Positions 61,731 through 64,000 of a stretch of 64,000 bases of DNA are shown here, piece by piece. The stretch spans positions 19,716,001 through 19,780,000 of the forward strand of contig OX485803.1 in assembly GCA_950295325.1 (NCBI GenBank), read 5' to 3'. The position numbers and the translations under genes are program-made. The number at the start of each line of letters is the position of its first letter. The first letter of the stretch is position 1. This DNA comes from Polytrichum commune. Lineage: Eukaryota; Streptophyta; Polytrichopsida; Polytrichales; Polytrichaceae. Below the pieces are notes generated by a model. The model made no database searches and had not been told where the DNA came from. It worked only from the letters and a program-made list of their open reading frames with translations.

Positions 61731-63934
61731 TCATTCCATATACGTGCCATACATACACTGTGCGCATGTGCACTTGTTCATGTCGATGCTCCCGCAAGCA
61801 AAGGGAGTCGACCCAAATTGACATACATGCACTGTTTCCCTCACCTTCGGAGGAATTTGGGGAGGTTTAGGCAAACCAACCGCTTTTGGAGCATTGAGTT
61901 TCACCATTGCTGATTTAGCTGCGCTCCTCCCAACGCGGCGAGGTTTGCCAGCTGACTCTTCAGTTGCCTGTACATCCTCCTGCCATGTGCAACCGCAAGG
62001 GTGGGAAATCTTTATGTCAGAGTAGATGTCCAAAGACATATCCTGCCGACAAGGTGTATGTCACGCAGAACATCATTGAGGACGTCAACATGAAGAACGA
62101 CTTAGCCCAGCGTTATTAACAAAATGCCCTGTATGAATTTTAGCATAGGGTCTTGGTCGATGTTACCTGCTCCGGGTTGGCAATGTCTTTGGGCACATCC
62201 GCAATGCCCTCAACCTCGGGCTGCCCTTCGTTGACCTCCTCCACGGCACACATATGCACATCCTCTGATTCGGGCTCTGCTACGTCCTCAGTTGCTTGTG
62301 GATCAATAGATTTTTTACCCTCTTCGTCTAGGATATCCTCAATGATGGACTCTATAACGGTGTCATCGCTGTTGTGGACTCCTTCGTTGTTTGTGGCAGC
62401 CTCGGTCGCAGCGTCTTCGGCGACGTCACAGGGAACATGAACCTCAGACGCCAATCACGTGTCCGCAACGGCCAAGGCGGTCACTAGTGCGGCGGGGACG
62501 GGATGATGTGGCAACGTTGTGGGCTCTGCCATGGTGGACGTCAGAGTAGATGTATCCAAGATCTTCGCAGATGACGAAGGTTCTGTAATGTCCTCACCTA
62601 CATTCGCGTGCTTCTTGCCTTGATTATGAAGAATCAAGTGCATCATATCCTCCAGGCGTTTATGGGACGCCGTCACGTTCTCCCCGAGGCGTGTGACGCT
62701 GCCCTCCAGCTCTGACACACGAGTGCGCACCTCATCTATCTCGCGGCCATGATCTGGTTTCACCCTGCGTTTTTCCTCCTATAGGCGTTGGTATTCTTTG
62801 GCGACTTCTGCGTTGACCTCAGCATCATACGGTGGCCGGCCTTTCAACATCGTCTGCAAAAACCGCAACTTTTATTTTTGATTACACGTGACAAAAAAGG
62901 CTTGACTAGAACATGTGAACGCACCAAGTGCCACCAGAAGGCCAACCTCACATGAATGTATGCTCCAATGAATTCAAAAATTAAATGAACATCTTCCACT
63001 TCAAGCAAACACTACGCTGAGTCAGACGCAGCTCATCAAAAATGACGTCGTTCTTGATGGATGAGGTTACATATATGGACACAATTGATGTCAACACCAA
63101 CATCTGCTTCAACAAAACCTCGTTGGTTACTTACCAATCGTGACACGACTTCCCTTTCAATTGCTTTCATCTGAGCTGTGGTCGACCCTTTCCCTTTTGA
63201 GATAGTTCGCATGTGGTCAGACTTTACCTGCGCAGCCTCGGTACCGCGCATAGATACTAGTGTCTTCCAGTGCTCTGCATCCACGTCAGCTGGTTTGGCG
63301 GCATTGTTGTCAATAAGCTGATTTAGTCTCCAACGAGTGTTGATGAGGACCTTTGTGATGATTGGCCGTATCCACTTCTCGCAGATTTTGTCGCTATGCC
63401 CGCACAGCTGCCATTATGGTGTGCAAAGGATACCAACAACATCTCATTCTTAGAAACAATGATTGCTCATGCAGAAAGAGGGATTAAAATACAAACGCAT
63501 TGCCGTCACGGTGGATGTTCCAAGCGACGTCTTCGTGTCCCTGCACATGTTCCTAGCGATGACGGTCTGGACACAGATCTGAAGGACCAGCGTTAATGTT
63601 TAAAGAGACATGAGCCCAAGTACTTTGGCATAAATCATGTGCTACGCTTACCTGTGTACAAGCGGCGGAATAACCGCTTTCTCTCATGCCGTGGTTGGCC
63701 TTCCCACCCCGTCGTGGGATCCAAATCCTTGGCATACTTCTTGATATCGCTGGCGAGTACGGCCTTCATTGAGCCAAAAGGTTGTCCCTGTGCGTCCAGT
63801 TCCACTCGTTTCTTCATGCCCGTGCTCCTTGCTCCTTTTCGTGATGGTTTCCGCTGCGAGGTTTCCACCGCATCACTATTGCCTCCCTCAGAGTCTTCTG
63901 TGTCCGAATGTGTTGCGTAGCTTCGGCTGCACAC
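61731..63934 (-). pseudogene. Degenerate Ptta/En/Spm (Transposase_24-like) transposon protein
   Basis: Minus-strand exons appear to run from 63934 leftward. The first, about 63934-63652, contains DAQGQPFGSMKAVLASDIKK...LDPTTGWEGQP.HERKRLFRRLY and ends at a good GTAAGC donor. The next, about 63400-63230, contains LINTRWRLNQL and DAEHWKTLVSMRG. Then comes a coiled-coil exon (62854-62455; VRTRVSELEGSVTRLGENV), an acidic exon (62454-62170) and a basic/Pro-rich one (about 62000-61731). The order of a W-rich DNA-binding-like block followed by HW..LV resembles Transposase_24. The coiled-coil exon contains an in-frame TAG (62779-62781) between YQRL and EEKRR, so the copy is probably dead unless that segment is spliced out. 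Exon limits are approximate and the 5' end may lie outside the window. Confidence 0.45.
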
Positions 63935-64000
63935 ACCACATTCCCTGGATCATTACATCCTATCTGTGTGTAGATGATGTCTGAGATAGCGCCAGGGCAG

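Larger units (their letters stand above)
60498..64000. mobile_element. One end of a CACTA (En/Spm) transposon, running off the window
   Basis: At 60501 the sequence cactataagaaaacgttg has the CACTA terminus typical of En/Spm elements (CACTA..AGAAAA). It is preceded by aca as candidate 3-bp target duplication. It is followed by GC-richer subterminal DNA with repeats (60793-60955), then by a minus-strand reading frame that resembles plant Ptta/En/Spm-associated proteins. Terminus, subterminal repeats and coding content agree, but the other terminus lies outside the window, so the call cannot be closed here. Confidence 0.6.

Overview
The window looks like nuclear DNA of a land plant. Genes are split by introns of roughly 200-1200 bp with ordinary GT...AG borders, they lie among AT-rich repeat-laden DNA, and the recognisable proteins are plant families: a secreted GH31 glycosidase, a TMEM53/DUF829 hydrolase and long class-3-lipase proteins. 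Transposon remnants of hAT, pogo/Tigger and CACTA (En/Spm) type are present. I cannot name the species; a non-seed plant (bryophyte or lycophyte) is only a guess. No rRNA, tRNA or CRISPR was seen.

Layout. 1-6.5 kb is very AT-rich DNA with two local tandem duplications, a broken pogo-like transposase and a small MITE. 6.54-8.15 kb is a clearly bounded hAT element with matching terminal inverted repeats (TIRs) and a perfect 8-bp target duplication; a 395-bp deletion derivative lies at 10.88-11.28 kb in the opposite orientation. 14.4-19.9 kb (+) is a complete six-exon GH31 gene (929 codons by my splicing). 21.6-24.1 kb (-) is a complete five-exon TMEM53/DUF829 gene (508 codons), convergent with the first. 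Upstream of it lie three copies of a diverged repeat. 26-32 kb has no gene I can support, but holds a pyrimidine-rich tract with a recurring palindrome.

The centre of interest is 32.4-52.5 kb: two divergent nine-exon paralogues. Each encodes one polypeptide with an N-terminal class-3 lipase domain, an unrecognised middle region, a hydrophobic (membrane) segment and a C-terminal P-loop GTPase domain. All eight intron phases agree (0,0,0,1,2,1,0,0). Gene A (-) keeps the lipase serine and histidine; gene B (+) has replaced both (GHRLGG for GHSLGG; KK for HH) yet keeps an open frame and all GTPase motifs. This suggests an active hydrolase paired with a pseudo-hydrolase partner. The 5.6 kb between them holds three copies of a TATA-bearing cassette, a 1.2-kb foldback element and several MITEs.

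52.8-54.0 kb is a strongly G-poor, A/C-rich stretch. 56.5-57.4 kb may be an LTR with an adjoining primer-binding site. 58-60 kb has three sets of short tandem repeats. From 60.5 kb to the right edge lies what looks like one end of a CACTA transposon (terminus, subterminal repeats and a degenerate minus-strand reading frame).

Exon borders were placed by eye from splice signals, reading-frame continuity and comparison between the two paralogues. No alignment or database search was run.
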